This document shows positions 8,540 through 17,654 of a DNA stretch of 64,000 nucleotides, piece by piece. The notes under the pieces were generated by a model. It was not told the DNA's origin. It ran no database searches and saw only the letters and a program-made list of their open reading frames with translations. The position numbers were made by a program, and so were the translations under genes. Source of the stretch: an uncultured Maribacter sp. (GTDB lineage Bacteria > Bacteroidota > Bacteroidia > Flavobacteriales > Flavobacteriaceae); the NCBI RefSeq assembly GCF_947500985.1, contig NZ_CANMTX010000002.1:62001-126000 (forward strand), written 5' to 3'. How positions within the stretch are numbered: position 1 is the first letter of the stretch; each line of letters begins with the position of its first letter.

Positions 8540-9820
8540 CTATTCTTTTTTCGTGTTTAAAAACTGAGGCTTAATTGTTAACTGTACCCATGCCCAATTT
8601 TGGCTACTAGCAGCTAAATCTTCTGATACACCTTTTAGTTCATACATACCGTCTGAAGCAAACATTTGAGAATACCCAATTGCTAAACCGTATCCTTTGA
8701 ATTTTTTAGCATATACTAAATCAATCTCAGTACCTAAAGATTTTTCACCGCTTGGTAAGTCTTGCTCTCCACTAAAATTCAACACCTTAACCATTAAGCT
8801 AGACTGCTTACCTAAATCGAACTTAGCACTTGCGTGAATATCAAAAAGACCAACTGAATTGGCATGGTTACCTACGTAGAAATAATCCATAAACCCATTA
8901 AACTTATGGTTGGTACCGTATAATGGAAAGAAGGCTCCAGTTTCGCCAGGTTCACCATCATTACCGCTGATTACTTCAGTACCCAGACCTAAGGCTACTT
9001 TAGGGCTAGCTTTATAACCTAGCTCCAAGCCTAGTAAATAAGCACCTTTAACATCTAATTCACCTTGTCTTTCACCTGTTTGTATAAATAAATTAGCCAT
9101 TGCATTGAATTTACCTGATTTATAACCCAAGTGAGTTCCAATAGTCTGTAAGCTACTTACACCATCTGCAGCACCATCAATGTCAAAATTTTGAAAACCA
9201 TTGTTCAATATCAATAAACTACCTGAAAATTTTTCTCCTTGTTGTTTCGCATATAGATATTGCATGGTCTTATATGTAAAAAACCCTGTAGTATTATAAG
9301 CCGTACCTACAGATTGAAATCCTGTTGGGTTATCAAAATCTTGACTAAAAGCAAGACCTACATCTAACATAAACTTATCTTTTTTGTACTTTAAAAGTCC
9401 CGCATCATGGTTTCTACCTTGTTGCGCCCAATCCAGTCCGCCAAAAATACGTTGATCGTCATATGAAATTACTTGTCTACCTAGCTTAGTAGACCAGCCT
9501 TTGCCTAAATTAATATTCGCCCAAGCTTCGAAAACTGCGAACGAGTCATTTTGGTCATCAGGTAGAATTTGTCTGTTCTCGCCCCAAACCATTACATCTT
9601 GTATGCTTAAGTAAAACTGATATGCTTCAGATTCATATTTGGCATTTAAGCGGGCACGGGTAGAGATTGCGAAACCGGCATCTGCGGCATCGGGAATTAT
9701 ACTTCCGAAACCATTTCTATATTCTGTTCTTGGTCTAAACTGACCGTCTAATGTAAATTGGGCATAAATTGAATTTGCCGCAAGAAACAATAAGGTGATG
9801 ATTAAGTATTGTTTTTTCAT
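8540..9820 (-). CDS. outer-membrane porin, alginate-export-family beta-barrel
   Basis: The 426-residue product has a signal peptide (about 20 residues, ending in IYAQ), then alternating polar/hydrophobic strands rich in aromatic and Gly residues, ending with a beta-strand close to the C-terminus. This fits the alginate_exp (PF13372-type) porin family. It is the last gene of the nitrate ABC transporter operon, 34 bases after the second ATPase gene, and is followed by a strong terminator. I infer that it lets nitrate/nitrite across the outer membrane; alginate transport is not implied by this context. Confidence 0.8.
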   Translation of the reverse strand: MKKQYLIITLLFLAANSIYAQFTLDGQFRPRTEYRNGFGSIIPDAADAGFAISTRARLNAKYESEAYQFYLSIQDVMVWGENRQILPDDQNDSFAVFEAWANINLGKGWSTKLGRQVISYDDQRIFGGLDWAQQGRNHDAGLLKYKKDKFMLDVGLAFSQDFDNPTGFQSVGTAYNTTGFFTYKTMQYLYAKQQGEKFSGSLLILNNGFQNFDIDGAADGVSSLQTIGTHLGYKSGKFNAMANLFIQTGERQGELDVKGAYLLGLELGYKASPKVALGLGTEVISGNDGEPGETGAFFPLYGTNHKFNGFMDYFYVGNHANSVGLFDIHASAKFDLGKQSSLMVKVLNFSGEQDLPSGEKSLGTEIDLVYAKKFKGYGLAIGYSQMFASDGMYELKGVSEDLAASSQNWAWVQLTIKPQFLNTKKE

Positions 9821-9854
9821 AATCGTAATTTTTAATAATTGATTGAGTTATTTG

Positions 9855-10679
9855 TTAGTGTTCTAAAAAGTCTATTAGGTGTTTTCTATAGGTGTAATAA
9901 TCATCGTTTTCTAAAACGGATTTTCGAGTTCGCGGTCTTTCAAAATCGATGTTAAGAATATCTCCGATTTTTGCTTTTGGTCCGCTGGTCATCATAATGA
10001 CACGATCAGCTAGAAATATGGCTTCATCAACATCATGTGTAATCATGACCGCTGTAATTTTTTCTTTGTTCCAGATTTCTATCAAGATGTCTTGTAGCTC
10101 TCCTCTGGTCAAAGAATCCAGCATTCCAAAAGGCTCATCTAACAACAATACTTTTGGTTTTATGGCAAATGCCCTTGCTATACCCACACGTTGCTGCATA
10201 CCTTGAGATAATTCTGATGCTTTTTTGTGAAAGGCATCTTCCAAGCCTACTTTATGCAAATAATATTTTGCAACATCTTGGCGCTGTGCTTTTGTCGCAT
10301 CTGGAAAAACTTGATTTACCCCCAGTAATACATTATCCAATGCGCTCATCCAGGGCATTAAACTTGGAGATTGAAATATGACCCCTCTATCTGGTCCTGG
10401 ACCTTTTACCGGATTTCCTAAAACCGAAATATTACCTCCAGAGATTTCATTAAGACCTGCTATCATGGAAAGCATGGTTGTTTTTCCACAACCAGAATGT
10501 CCTATAATCGTCACAAACTCTTCTTTTAGTATCTGTAGATTTAAATCTTCTAGTACAACATAATCGCCCTTTGGCGTTGGATAAACCTTTTTTAAATTAG
10601 AAAGATCTAGCATTATATTGGATGGATAAACAATACCGTTTTCTGAATATGTCTGGTTAGATTGTTGTGCTGTGTTCAT
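9855..10679 (-). CDS. nrtD: nitrate ABC transporter ATP-binding protein (NrtD/SsuB type)
   Basis: A 274-residue ABC ATPase with Walker A (GHSGCGKTT), Q-loop, signature ([11 protein letters not shown]) and Walker B ([12 protein letters not shown]) followed by the H-loop (ITHDVDEA). This subfamily energises nitrate/sulfonate/taurine importers. It follows a related ATPase gene by 11 bases; with NrtB-like and NrtA-like genes upstream it completes an NrtABCD-type importer. It lacks the C-terminal substrate-binding extension of cyanobacterial NrtC, so both ATPases are of the short form; the C/D symbols here are assigned by position only. Confidence 0.88.
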   Translation of the reverse strand: MNTAQQSNQTYSENGIVYPSNIMLDLSNLKKVYPTPKGDYVVLEDLNLQILKEEFVTIIGHSGCGKTTMLSMIAGLNEISGGNISVLGNPVKGPGPDRGVIFQSPSLMPWMSALDNVLLGVNQVFPDATKAQRQDVAKYYLHKVGLEDAFHKKASELSQGMQQRVGIARAFAIKPKVLLLDEPFGMLDSLTRGELQDILIEIWNKEKITAVMITHDVDEAIFLADRVIMMTSGPKAKIGDILNIDFERPRTRKSVLENDDYYTYRKHLIDFLEH

Positions 10680-10690
10680 ATAATGTTTCT

Positions 10691-11530
10691 TTAGGCTACG
10701 AAGCTTTTTGGCGTAAGCTCTGGTAATTTATATTCGACCTCTGATACCGTTTTTCTTTCATCTCCGATGTCCATTAAATACTCAATGATGGAGTTTCTTG
10801 TTTTCTTGTATTCAGGATTATCGTTCATTGCCGTTTTATCCCTAGGCCTATCAATGTTTATTTTAAACTCTGGTCCCAATGTTGCATTTGGTCCTGGCTT
10901 TAGTGGAATAATCCGATCTGCCATATAAATACCTTCGTCTACATCATTGGTGATCAATAATGCGGTACGCTTGTCTTGGCTCCAAATATTTAAGATTTCA
11001 TCTTGTAAATTTCCCCTTGTCAAAGCATCTAAAGCTCCTAAAGGTTCATCCATAATGATCATTTCTGGATTCATGGCCAGCGCACGTGCAACCGCAACCC
11101 TTTGTCGCATACCACCGGATAGTTCTTTAGGTCTTTTATTGATTGCCGGGGTAAGGTTAACCATGCCTACATAATTTTTCACAATTTCCATTAAGGCTTT
11201 TTTACTCTCTTTCGGAAAAGCTTCTTTTACCGCCATGTAAATATTTTGACCCACCGTCAACCAAGGCAATAGTGAATAGTTCTGAAAAATTACACCACGC
11301 TCATGACTGGTATCAGTTACCGGCTTTCCTTTAAAAAGAACCTCTCCGCTAGTTGGTTGCAAGAGCCCGTTTATAAGATTTACTAAAGTTGTTTTACCAC
11401 TTCCCGTAAATCCTACAATAGCTACAAATTCACCTTCATCCATAGTCAGGTTAATATTGGAAAGTACTTCTGTACTACCATCTCCCTCACCATAGGTTTT
11501 GTAAATATTATTTAGTTCTAAGTATGCCAT
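10691..11530 (-). CDS. nrtC: nitrate ABC transporter ATP-binding protein (NrtC/NrtD type)
   Basis: A 279-residue ABC ATPase with Walker A (GFTGSGKTT), signature ([11 protein letters not shown]) and Walker B ([12 protein letters not shown]). The usual H-loop histidine position reads ITNDVDEG, with Asn in place of His, whereas the partner ATPase keeps ITHDVDEA. This suggests that the two ATPases form an asymmetric heterodimer with one degenerate site. The gene is 20 bases downstream of the permease gene. No C-terminal NrtA-like extension is present. Confidence 0.87.
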   Translation of the reverse strand: MAYLELNNIYKTYGEGDGSTEVLSNINLTMDEGEFVAIVGFTGSGKTTLVNLINGLLQPTSGEVLFKGKPVTDTSHERGVIFQNYSLLPWLTVGQNIYMAVKEAFPKESKKALMEIVKNYVGMVNLTPAINKRPKELSGGMRQRVAVARALAMNPEMIIMDEPLGALDALTRGNLQDEILNIWSQDKRTALLITNDVDEGIYMADRIIPLKPGPNATLGPEFKINIDRPRDKTAMNDNPEYKKTRNSIIEYLMDIGDERKTVSEVEYKLPELTPKSFVA

Positions 11531-11550
11531 ATTCTAACTTTTTGATAGCG

Positions 11551-12660
11551 TTATGCCATTTCATTTTTATTAAAAGAAACCATGTTCTGTACCGCTAACA
11601 TTAGCCTATCTAACAAGAATCCAATGATACCTATGACAAACATTGCTACGATAATTTTTGAGTTGGAATCGTTTGCCCCGTTCTGAAATTCTTCCCAAAC
11701 GAAAAGACCTAATCCTTGACTTTGTGCTAAAAGCTCAATAGCGATCAATACCATCCACGCCACGGAAAGTGTAATTCGTAATCCCGTAAAAATTAATGGT
11801 AAAGAAGACGGCAAAATAACCTTGAACACTTTCTGGAACGTACCCAACTTTAAAACCTTGGCAACATTGATATAATCTTTATCTACAGATGCAACACCCA
11901 TTGCCGTATTGACCAAAGTTGCCCACATGGCACAAAGACCCACACTTATAAAAGAAATTACAAATGCATTGTCTGAACTATCGCCGATATATAGTGTTTT
12001 CACAATCATAAAAACTAACAGGTACCAAACTACTGGAGATACCGGTTTAAAAATTTGAATGAACCAGTTGAAAGCACTTCTTAATGACGGACTAAGACCT
12101 ATAATTATGCCAATAGGCACTGCGATAAACATTGCTAAAAGAAAACCAGCAAATACTGTTTTTATACTTGTTAAAACGATATCTACAAATGAGGCTCTAC
12201 CCGTATATACAATTGTATCTTTACCTTGTGAAATCATTTTCTCATTAGTGACTGCCATTTTCTCTGCAAAAGCAGCTTTATCGGCACTAATAACTTGATG
12301 GTCCGCTATCAAAGATTGTAAGGATGCCCATACTTGAGAAGGCGACGGTAATGTGTTTGGCTGGCAACTACTGTCGCCAGACTCTATACACGCGCGCTCT
12401 GCAGCAGCGGCTTCTTCACCTCTTTCTTGAAGCGCTTTTTCAACTCTGTAATTTGCTTCTTTATTGTAAAGTGCTTTTGAACCCATTTGCCAAAGACCTA
12501 AAAACAATAGAATGGATAAGAGTGTTATACCTGTATTTTTCAGAGATTTGAAAACCCCATCTTTTTTCATACTGGGTGTTAGCTTTAAAATTGTCTGCTT
12601 AAAATTTGAGACCATATTACTTTCTTTTTTTAAGACCATTTCTTGTTCCATATTATTCAA
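11551..12660 (-). CDS. nrtB: nitrate ABC transporter permease (NrtB type)
   Basis: The 369-residue membrane protein has a cytoplasmic N-terminus, a first membrane span near residue 45-62, then a long extracytoplasmic segment (about 65-165) containing a Cys pair (ERACIESGDSSCQP), and five or so further spans in the C-terminal half with the EAA-type loop (VAKVLKLGTFQKVFKVILPSSLP). This is the BPD_transp_1 permease fold of the nitrate/taurine/sulfonate group. The long periplasmic insertion between the first two spans is larger than in E. coli SsuC. It follows the binding-protein gene by 23 bases. Confidence 0.88.
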   Translation of the reverse strand: MNNMEQEMVLKKESNMVSNFKQTILKLTPSMKKDGVFKSLKNTGITLLSILLFLGLWQMGSKALYNKEANYRVEKALQERGEEAAAAERACIESGDSSCQPNTLPSPSQVWASLQSLIADHQVISADKAAFAEKMAVTNEKMISQGKDTIVYTGRASFVDIVLTSIKTVFAGFLLAMFIAVPIGIIIGLSPSLRSAFNWFIQIFKPVSPVVWYLLVFMIVKTLYIGDSSDNAFVISFISVGLCAMWATLVNTAMGVASVDKDYINVAKVLKLGTFQKVFKVILPSSLPLIFTGLRITLSVAWMVLIAIELLAQSQGLGLFVWEEFQNGANDSNSKIIVAMFVIGIIGFLLDRLMLAVQNMVSFNKNEMA

Positions 12661-12683
12661 TTTTAGATCAATGATAAAAGTTC

Positions 12684-14078
12684 TTATTTCTTGTCTTTGT
12701 TACCAATCGAGAAACTATTGATATATCCAATTGGATCTTTGGCATCATAGCTTGTACCATCAATAAAATCTGAAGTAGCTGCTTTAAAACCATCTGTATC
12801 AGGAACATCAGCTGCTGGTATTTGACCTTCTGCAACCAAAAGATCTGCGGCTTTTTTCCAAATATCAGGACGGTAAATGTCTTTTATAGTACTTGCGTAC
12901 CAATCAGAAGATTTTGATTCAGGAATTTGACCCCATCTACGCATTTGTGTTAAGAACCATATTCCGTCAGAATAGAAAGGATACGTTGCGTTGTATTTAT
13001 AGAACACATTAAAATCTGGCATATCACGCTTATCGCCTTTTTCAAATTCAAATGTACCTGTCATAGAATTAGCCAATACTTCTTTTGGCGCACCAACATA
13101 TTGTGACATTGAAAGTATTTCAACAGCTTCAGCTCTATTTGAAGGTTCGTCTAACCACTTACCTGCTCTGATCAATGCTTTAGTTACCGCAATGGCAGTA
13201 TTAGGATTCTGCTCTACGAATTCCTTCGTCATTACAAATACTTTCTCTGGGTTGTTTTTCCAGATATCATAGTTTGTAGTAACCGGTACACCGATTCCTT
13301 TAAAAACAGCTTGCTGGTTCCAAGGCTCACCTACACAGTATCCATAAATAGTACCTGATTCTAAAGTTGCTGGCATTTGTGGCGGAGGCGTAACAGATAA
13401 TAACACCTCAGCATCTATTTGACCTTGTACATTATCGGCAGTATACATACCTGGGTGAATACCAGCAGCTGCTAACCAATAACGCAATTCGTAATTGTGG
13501 GTAGATACCGGGAAAACCATTCCCATTTTAAAAGGTTTACCTTCATTCTTATATGAAGTAATTACAGGCTTTAAAGCATCTGCTTTAATTGGGTGAATAG
13601 GCTTATCTTCTGAATCTGCTGGTACATTCGGCTTCATTTTAGACCAAACATCATTAGATACCGTTATACCATTTCCATTTAAATCCATAGAAAAAGGAGT
13701 AACCAATTTTGCTTGTCTACCAAAACCTGCCCCTGCAGCAATTGGCTGACCCGCTAACATATGAGACCCATCTAATTGACCGTCAATTACACGATCCAAA
13801 ACATTTTTCCAGTTAGATTGTGCTTCTACAGAAACAAAAAGTCCTTCTTCCTCAAAAAAGCCTTTTTCTTTTGCTATAGCCAAAGGAGCCATATCTGTTA
13901 GTTTGATAAAGCCAAATGTTAATTGAGGCTTTTCTATATCTAGCATTTTAGTTTTAGACGTTACAGCTTCTTCTGCAACAGCTTCAGCTTTCTTGCTTTT
14001 TGTATCTCCACAAGCTGTAAATAGCATGGCGAGGGAGAGGGTTAAAATAGATGTAGTAAAAATGTTTTTCATAATCAT
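12684..14078 (-). CDS. nrtA: nitrate-binding lipoprotein of ABC transporter (NrtA type)
   Basis: The 464-residue product has a lipoprotein signal (lipobox LFTAC) and a periplasmic binding fold of the NrtA/CmpA/SsuA group: [21 protein letters not shown] opens the first lobe, and [20 protein letters not shown] is a hallmark of nitrate/bicarbonate-binding proteins. It should capture nitrate in the periplasm and is the first gene of the nrtABCD-porin operon. An alternative start, MKNIF at 14072, is equally good. A -7 element and TACGTA motifs lie directly upstream. Confidence 0.9.
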   Translation of the reverse strand: MIMKNIFTTSILTLSLAMLFTACGDTKSKKAEAVAEEAVTSKTKMLDIEKPQLTFGFIKLTDMAPLAIAKEKGFFEEEGLFVSVEAQSNWKNVLDRVIDGQLDGSHMLAGQPIAAGAGFGRQAKLVTPFSMDLNGNGITVSNDVWSKMKPNVPADSEDKPIHPIKADALKPVITSYKNEGKPFKMGMVFPVSTHNYELRYWLAAAGIHPGMYTADNVQGQIDAEVLLSVTPPPQMPATLESGTIYGYCVGEPWNQQAVFKGIGVPVTTNYDIWKNNPEKVFVMTKEFVEQNPNTAIAVTKALIRAGKWLDEPSNRAEAVEILSMSQYVGAPKEVLANSMTGTFEFEKGDKRDMPDFNVFYKYNATYPFYSDGIWFLTQMRRWGQIPESKSSDWYASTIKDIYRPDIWKKAADLLVAEGQIPAADVPDTDGFKAATSDFIDGTSYDAKDPIGYINSFSIGNKDKK

Positions 14079-14092
14079 ATAATTTATTGTTC

Positions 14093-14128
14093 TACGTATT
14101 AATACTTATTTCAACAAATATATACGTA
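14093..14128 (-). promoter_or_regulatory. nrt operon promoter (TATATTTG) with flanking TACGTA motifs
   Basis: On the minus strand TATATTTG (14115-14122) is an exact TAnnTTTG -7 box 37 bases before the nrtA ATG. It is bordered upstream by TACGTA (14123-14128) and downstream by TACGTA-N4-TACTTA (14093-14108), a one-mismatch version of the island's dyad. The downstream position would suit repression; that is inference. Confidence 0.6.
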
Positions 14129-14286
14129 ATGATGTTTTTCATAAATGACATTAGGAATATTCAAACATCTTTTTGCACCATATTATAATATGATCCGTAA
14201 CCATAAAATAATATGCGAAAAGGCAGCTTATATTATAAAAGCTTGTTTGTCAGTAAATTACTAAGTAAAAAACAAGGGGGTTTAAC

Positions 14287-14317
14287 TACGTAAGTAGTGG
14301 AATCTAGGGAGTACGTA
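14287..14317 (-). promoter_or_regulatory. two further TACGTA hexamers upstream of nrt operon
   Basis: TACGTA occurs at 14287-14292 and 14312-14317, just beyond the end of the Fnr-like gene and about 165-195 bases upstream of the nrt -7 box. They may be distal operator sites or simply drift copies. Confidence is low. Confidence 0.35.
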
Positions 14318-14320
14318 TTA

Positions 14321-15079
14321 TTAACTATCTAAGTAGAAGTTGTGTTCTGAGATTTCTTTTTTAAGTAGCTCAATATTAGAAATACCTACTCTTTTACCTT
14401 TAATAATTAATAAGCCTTCTTTTTTAAGAATAGAAAACATTCTTATAACCTGCTCTTCGGTTGTACCGGCATAGTCAGCATATTCACGTCGACTTAATAA
14501 TAGGGAAGAAAAACCATTGGTTTGACCAAATTTTCGGTTTATATATAATAAGGTATCAATAACACGTTCTCTAACCGTCATTTGAGATAATGATTTTACT
14601 CTAATTTCACTACGGTTTAATTCGTTGGCATAGAATAACATGAAATCATACGTAAGGCTAGGAAATTCTCTTAATGTCTGTTGAAGTATTTCTTTTGAAA
14701 AATAACATAAGGTACAATCGACAAGCGCAATTGCACTTATTGGGTAGGTTTCTTCCGTTCCAAAACCTCTATGCCCAATAATTTCACCGGGAGTAGCAAA
14801 ACGAACTATTTGTTCTTTACCATGTAGACCGGTTCTTAAAACTTTTACCTTACCACTTAACAAAAAGAACAGACCAGTTACAGAAGCACCTTCCATAATA
14901 AACTGTTGTCCTTTTTTACACTTTATCTCCTTTCTAGCCTGAACTAACTTATCAATATTCGGAGAATCAATATTTTTTCTAATAAGGCAATTTTGATTGG
15001 TACATATACTACAAGCGCTATCAACCATACCAGATTTATTGGTTGAGTAATTTGATATGTAGTCTGTACCTGTGCGCAT
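14321..15079 (-). CDS. Crp/Fnr-family transcriptional regulator, Fnr-like with N-terminal cysteines
   Basis: The 252-residue protein has an N-terminal cysteine cluster (C23-x2-C26-x4-C31), a cyclic-nucleotide-binding-like beta-roll (about 45-140, with C122 and C125), a dimerisation helix and a winged helix-turn-helix (about 165-230) with recognition segment TTEEQVIRMFSILKK, in which the Glu and Arg used by Fnr/Crp proteins are kept. The cysteine spacing resembles Fnr, suggesting a possible iron-sulfur cluster. A shorter start at Met18 is possible. The gene follows the NarK-type transporter by 12 bases and so is likely co-transcribed with it. It is the best candidate to bind the ACGTA-N4-TACGT sites of this island. 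Confidence 0.85.
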   Translation of the reverse strand: MRTGTDYISNYSTNKSGMVDSACSICTNQNCLIRKNIDSPNIDKLVQARKEIKCKKGQQFIMEGASVTGLFFLLSGKVKVLRTGLHGKEQIVRFATPGEIIGHRGFGTEETYPISAIALVDCTLCYFSKEILQQTLREFPSLTYDFMLFYANELNRSEIRVKSLSQMTVRERVIDTLLYINRKFGQTNGFSSLLLSRREYADYAGTTEEQVIRMFSILKKEGLLIIKGKRVGISNIELLKKEISEHNFYLDS

Positions 15080-15091
15080 AGAAATACTATC

Positions 15092-16519
15092 TTATATAGA
15101 GCTTGTTGCTAATTTTATTACAGGTTTCGATGATTTAGCCAATTCTTCCTTTACCTGTTTTTCATCTTCTGCAGAGAATTTAATAGCCAATGTTGTCAAT
15201 GCGGTAACAACTACAAAACCACCAATTATAAAGTAACCACTTGACACAGCACCCGACGCAGCAGCAGCATGTGCCGTCTTCATGGCTTCTTCGCCTAAGT
15301 TTGAATTTGCAGCTAAAGCATTGGTTTCTGCCATAGCAGATTTTGATTTCAATAAAAGCGCTGCCAAAAAAGCACCAACATTACCACCTGCACCAACAAT
15401 ACCCGAAATAGAACCAATAGCTTTTTTGTTTATGAAAGGTACTACCGAAAAGGTTGCTCCTTCAGCCATTTGAACGGTTAGACTAAAAGCTATTAGAAAA
15501 ACTATACCCATGGCAAAACTGGTAGTTGTAGAAAAGATTGAAAGCATAACACCTTCAAGCGCAAGTATTACAGTTAAAAACAATACTCTACCTCGCAAGC
15601 CCTTTAGCCTTCCAAATCGATCACCGAAAAAACCACCCAACGTACGGGCAAAAATATTCATCAACGCAAAAGAAAGTACCAAGTTACCGGCGGTGGATCT
15701 TGTAAGTCCGAATGTGTTTTGCAAGTAATCATCCATAGTACCATATACCGTTAGCTCCATACCAAATGATGCTGCATATACTATAAAAAGAATCCAAACT
15801 CGATAATCTTTTAGAACACTTACAAATGATTCTTCATCTTTTTTAAGCTTCGGCATTTTACCCGCTTCCTTTAATTCTTTAAAATTTCCTTCAGGGGTAT
15901 CTTGTGTAAAGAAATAATAAACAACACCCATTATCATAGCGATTACACCGGCAATGATCATTGAATAACGCCAAGCAATTTCATCGGCAACACCAAAGCT
16001 TACTACCGCAGCAGCAATTAAAGGCATACCAAGACGATTGGCCCCGCCACCTAAATTACCCCACCCTGCAGAAGTAGCATTGGCAGTACCTACAATATTG
16101 GGGGCAAACATAATAGAAGTATGAAACTGTGTAATTACAAATGATGCACCTATAAAACCTATAAACAATCTACATATTAAGAATTGAGTAGGTGTTTGAA
16201 CAAATCCGATAAGTATTACAGGTATAGCACCTAGAATCAATAAATAGGTATAACATAATCTTGGACCATATTTATCACACAACTTACCTATCAACAATCT
16301 TGCGAAAACAGTACCCGTTACCGCTAATATGATTGAATTCCATTTTTGATCGGGAGTCAAACCTAAATCTTTTACTACATCTGGCATAAACGGTACAATA
16401 CCGAACCAAGCAAAAAAGCAAATAAAGAATGCTATCGAAGTAATCCAAAAAGTACGAATAGGCATACTTTTCAAATCTGTTAACTTTAAAGTAGTTGATT
16501 TTTTAGATTGATTTTCCAT
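15092..16519 (-). CDS. narK: NarK-type MFS nitrate/nitrite transporter
   Basis: The 475-residue protein has about 12 hydrophobic segments and two nitrate-signature-like Gly-rich stretches (NATSAGWGNLGGGANR and GSISGIVGAGGNVGAF), characteristic of the NNP (nitrate/nitrite porter) family. It moves nitrate in or nitrite out across the inner membrane. Its ATG is 36 bases downstream of a -7 box and 50 bases from a TACGTA dyad. The downstream Fnr-like gene is 12 bases away. With the nrt ABC system, the cell has two nitrate uptake routes. Confidence 0.92.
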   Translation of the reverse strand: MENQSKKSTTLKLTDLKSMPIRTFWITSIAFFICFFAWFGIVPFMPDVVKDLGLTPDQKWNSIILAVTGTVFARLLIGKLCDKYGPRLCYTYLLILGAIPVILIGFVQTPTQFLICRLFIGFIGASFVITQFHTSIMFAPNIVGTANATSAGWGNLGGGANRLGMPLIAAAVVSFGVADEIAWRYSMIIAGVIAMIMGVVYYFFTQDTPEGNFKELKEAGKMPKLKKDEESFVSVLKDYRVWILFIVYAASFGMELTVYGTMDDYLQNTFGLTRSTAGNLVLSFALMNIFARTLGGFFGDRFGRLKGLRGRVLFLTVILALEGVMLSIFSTTTSFAMGIVFLIAFSLTVQMAEGATFSVVPFINKKAIGSISGIVGAGGNVGAFLAALLLKSKSAMAETNALAANSNLGEEAMKTAHAAAASGAVSSGYFIIGGFVVVTALTTLAIKFSAEDEKQVKEELAKSSKPVIKLATSSI

Positions 16520-16550
16520 GGTGTTGCAGATTACGTTTATAAATCCAATA

Positions 16551-16584
16551 CAAACCTAAGACATTTAATACGTAATTATACGTA
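16551..16584 (-). promoter_or_regulatory. narK-fnr promoter (TAGGTTTG) with TACGTA-N4-TACGTA dyad
   Basis: On the minus strand TAGGTTTG (16551-16558) is an exact TAnnTTTG -7 element 32 bases from the narK ATG. The dyad TACGTA-N4-TACGTA lies at 16569-16584, its centre about 22 bases upstream of the -7 box centre, i.e. overlapping the expected -33 region. An isolated TACGTA is also at 16734-16739. The position allows either direct repression or close activation. Confidence 0.65.
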
Positions 16585-16757
16585 GTTTTGAATAATTTAC
16601 ACTTTTACTACGCATAATTACACAAATTTTACAATTTAAGCCCCTTCATTATTATATTCTAAATTTTGAATGTATAAAATTTAGCTATTCTTAATTTCAG
16701 ATTTAAAACAAGAAGTTGTCATCTTAAAATCGCTACGTAGAAAGGAAGAAATATGCT

Positions 16758-17537
16758 TTAAATGGCATCATGCAATATACGCTGTACTTCTTCTTCAAAA
16801 AAGGATGGATGATCTGCTACAACATCACCAATAACAATTATACCGTGAACATTGGTCTCTATAGTCGGTGTGTACTTATGCATAGTATCTAATGTGGCCA
16901 CTACACATTTTTCATTTGGTGTTGTTCCATTTTGAATTACGGCAACAGGCGTCATTCTACCCCTGTATTTACTAACCTCATCAACAATTTGATTTAATTT
17001 TCTTATCCCCATTAAAATCACCATAGTAGTCGATGATTTAGCGGCATATTGCAAATCTTGGGAGAATGTGCCATCTTTTTTGGTTGCGGTCATTACCCAA
17101 AAACTACTACTAACACCTCTCTTGGTCATGGGTATACCTTGACTAGATGGCACGGCGATGGAACTTGATATTCCTGGTATAATGCTTACCGGTATACCAA
17201 AAGATTCTACATAATCAATCTCTTCATTCGCCCGCCCAAAAACAAAAGGGTCGCCTCCTTTTAAACGTACTACATGACCATATTCGAATGCATATTTTAC
17301 TATAAGTTCATTGATCTCACCTTGGGTGTGCGAATGTTTACCACATCTTTTACCAGTATATATTCTAGGTATATCAATACGTATTTCAGATAATAGCTCA
17401 TCACTAATTAATGCATCATACAATATTACATCCGCTTCATTCAAAATCTTTAAACCCCTTACTGTTATTAGGTCTTTAGCACCCGGACCAGCGCCTACCA
17501 GACTTACTTTAACCGTTTTCTCTAATTCCATCTTCAT
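16758..17537 (-). CDS. cobA: uroporphyrinogen-III C-methyltransferase (SUMT)
   Basis: The 259-residue protein has the tetrapyrrole methylase fold: SLVGAGPGAKDLITVRG at the N-terminus, VRLKGGDPFVFGRANEE in the middle, and PGISSSIAVPSSQGIPMTKRG. It methylates uroporphyrinogen III twice to precorrin-2, the first step of siroheme synthesis. Siroheme is needed by the nitrite reductase encoded divergently at 17655. The remaining steps can be supplied by the dehydrogenase gene at 23104. It stands alone between narK and nirB. Confidence 0.93.
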   Translation of the reverse strand: MKMELEKTVKVSLVGAGPGAKDLITVRGLKILNEADVILYDALISDELLSEIRIDIPRIYTGKRCGKHSHTQGEINELIVKYAFEYGHVVRLKGGDPFVFGRANEEIDYVESFGIPVSIIPGISSSIAVPSSQGIPMTKRGVSSSFWVMTATKKDGTFSQDLQYAAKSSTTMVILMGIRKLNQIVDEVSKYRGRMTPVAVIQNGTTPNEKCVVATLDTMHKYTPTIETNVHGIIVIGDVVADHPSFFEEEVQRILHDAI

Positions 17538-17576
17538 AGTATATTGGTTTATTAATTATTGATTCCATAACAAGAA

Positions 17577-17625
17577 TACGTAATTATTTCGGTATAATCA
17601 TAGAATATATACGTATTTATACGTA
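17577..17625. promoter_or_regulatory. cobA/nirB divergent control region with TACGTA-N4-TACGTA dyad
   Basis: TACGTA-N4-TACGTA is at 17610-17625, ending 30 bases before the nirB ATG, and a single TACGTA at 17577-17582 abuts a near-consensus minus-strand -7 box (TATTCTTG, 17571-17578) for cobA. For nirB the -7 is less clear: TTGCTTTG (17629-17636) or TAATATTG (17624-17631) each have one mismatch. The 117-base gap between the two genes must serve both directions. Confidence 0.6.
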
Positions 17626-17654
17626 ATATTGCTTTGTAGCTAAATAATAAGGGT

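Noticed and set aside
7552..17625. TACGTA motifs as NarL-type sites only
   Set aside because: NarL heptamers (TACYYMT) require a pyrimidine at position 4, where these have G, and the N4 dyad spacing fits Crp/Fnr better. Kept as an alternative, not as the main call.
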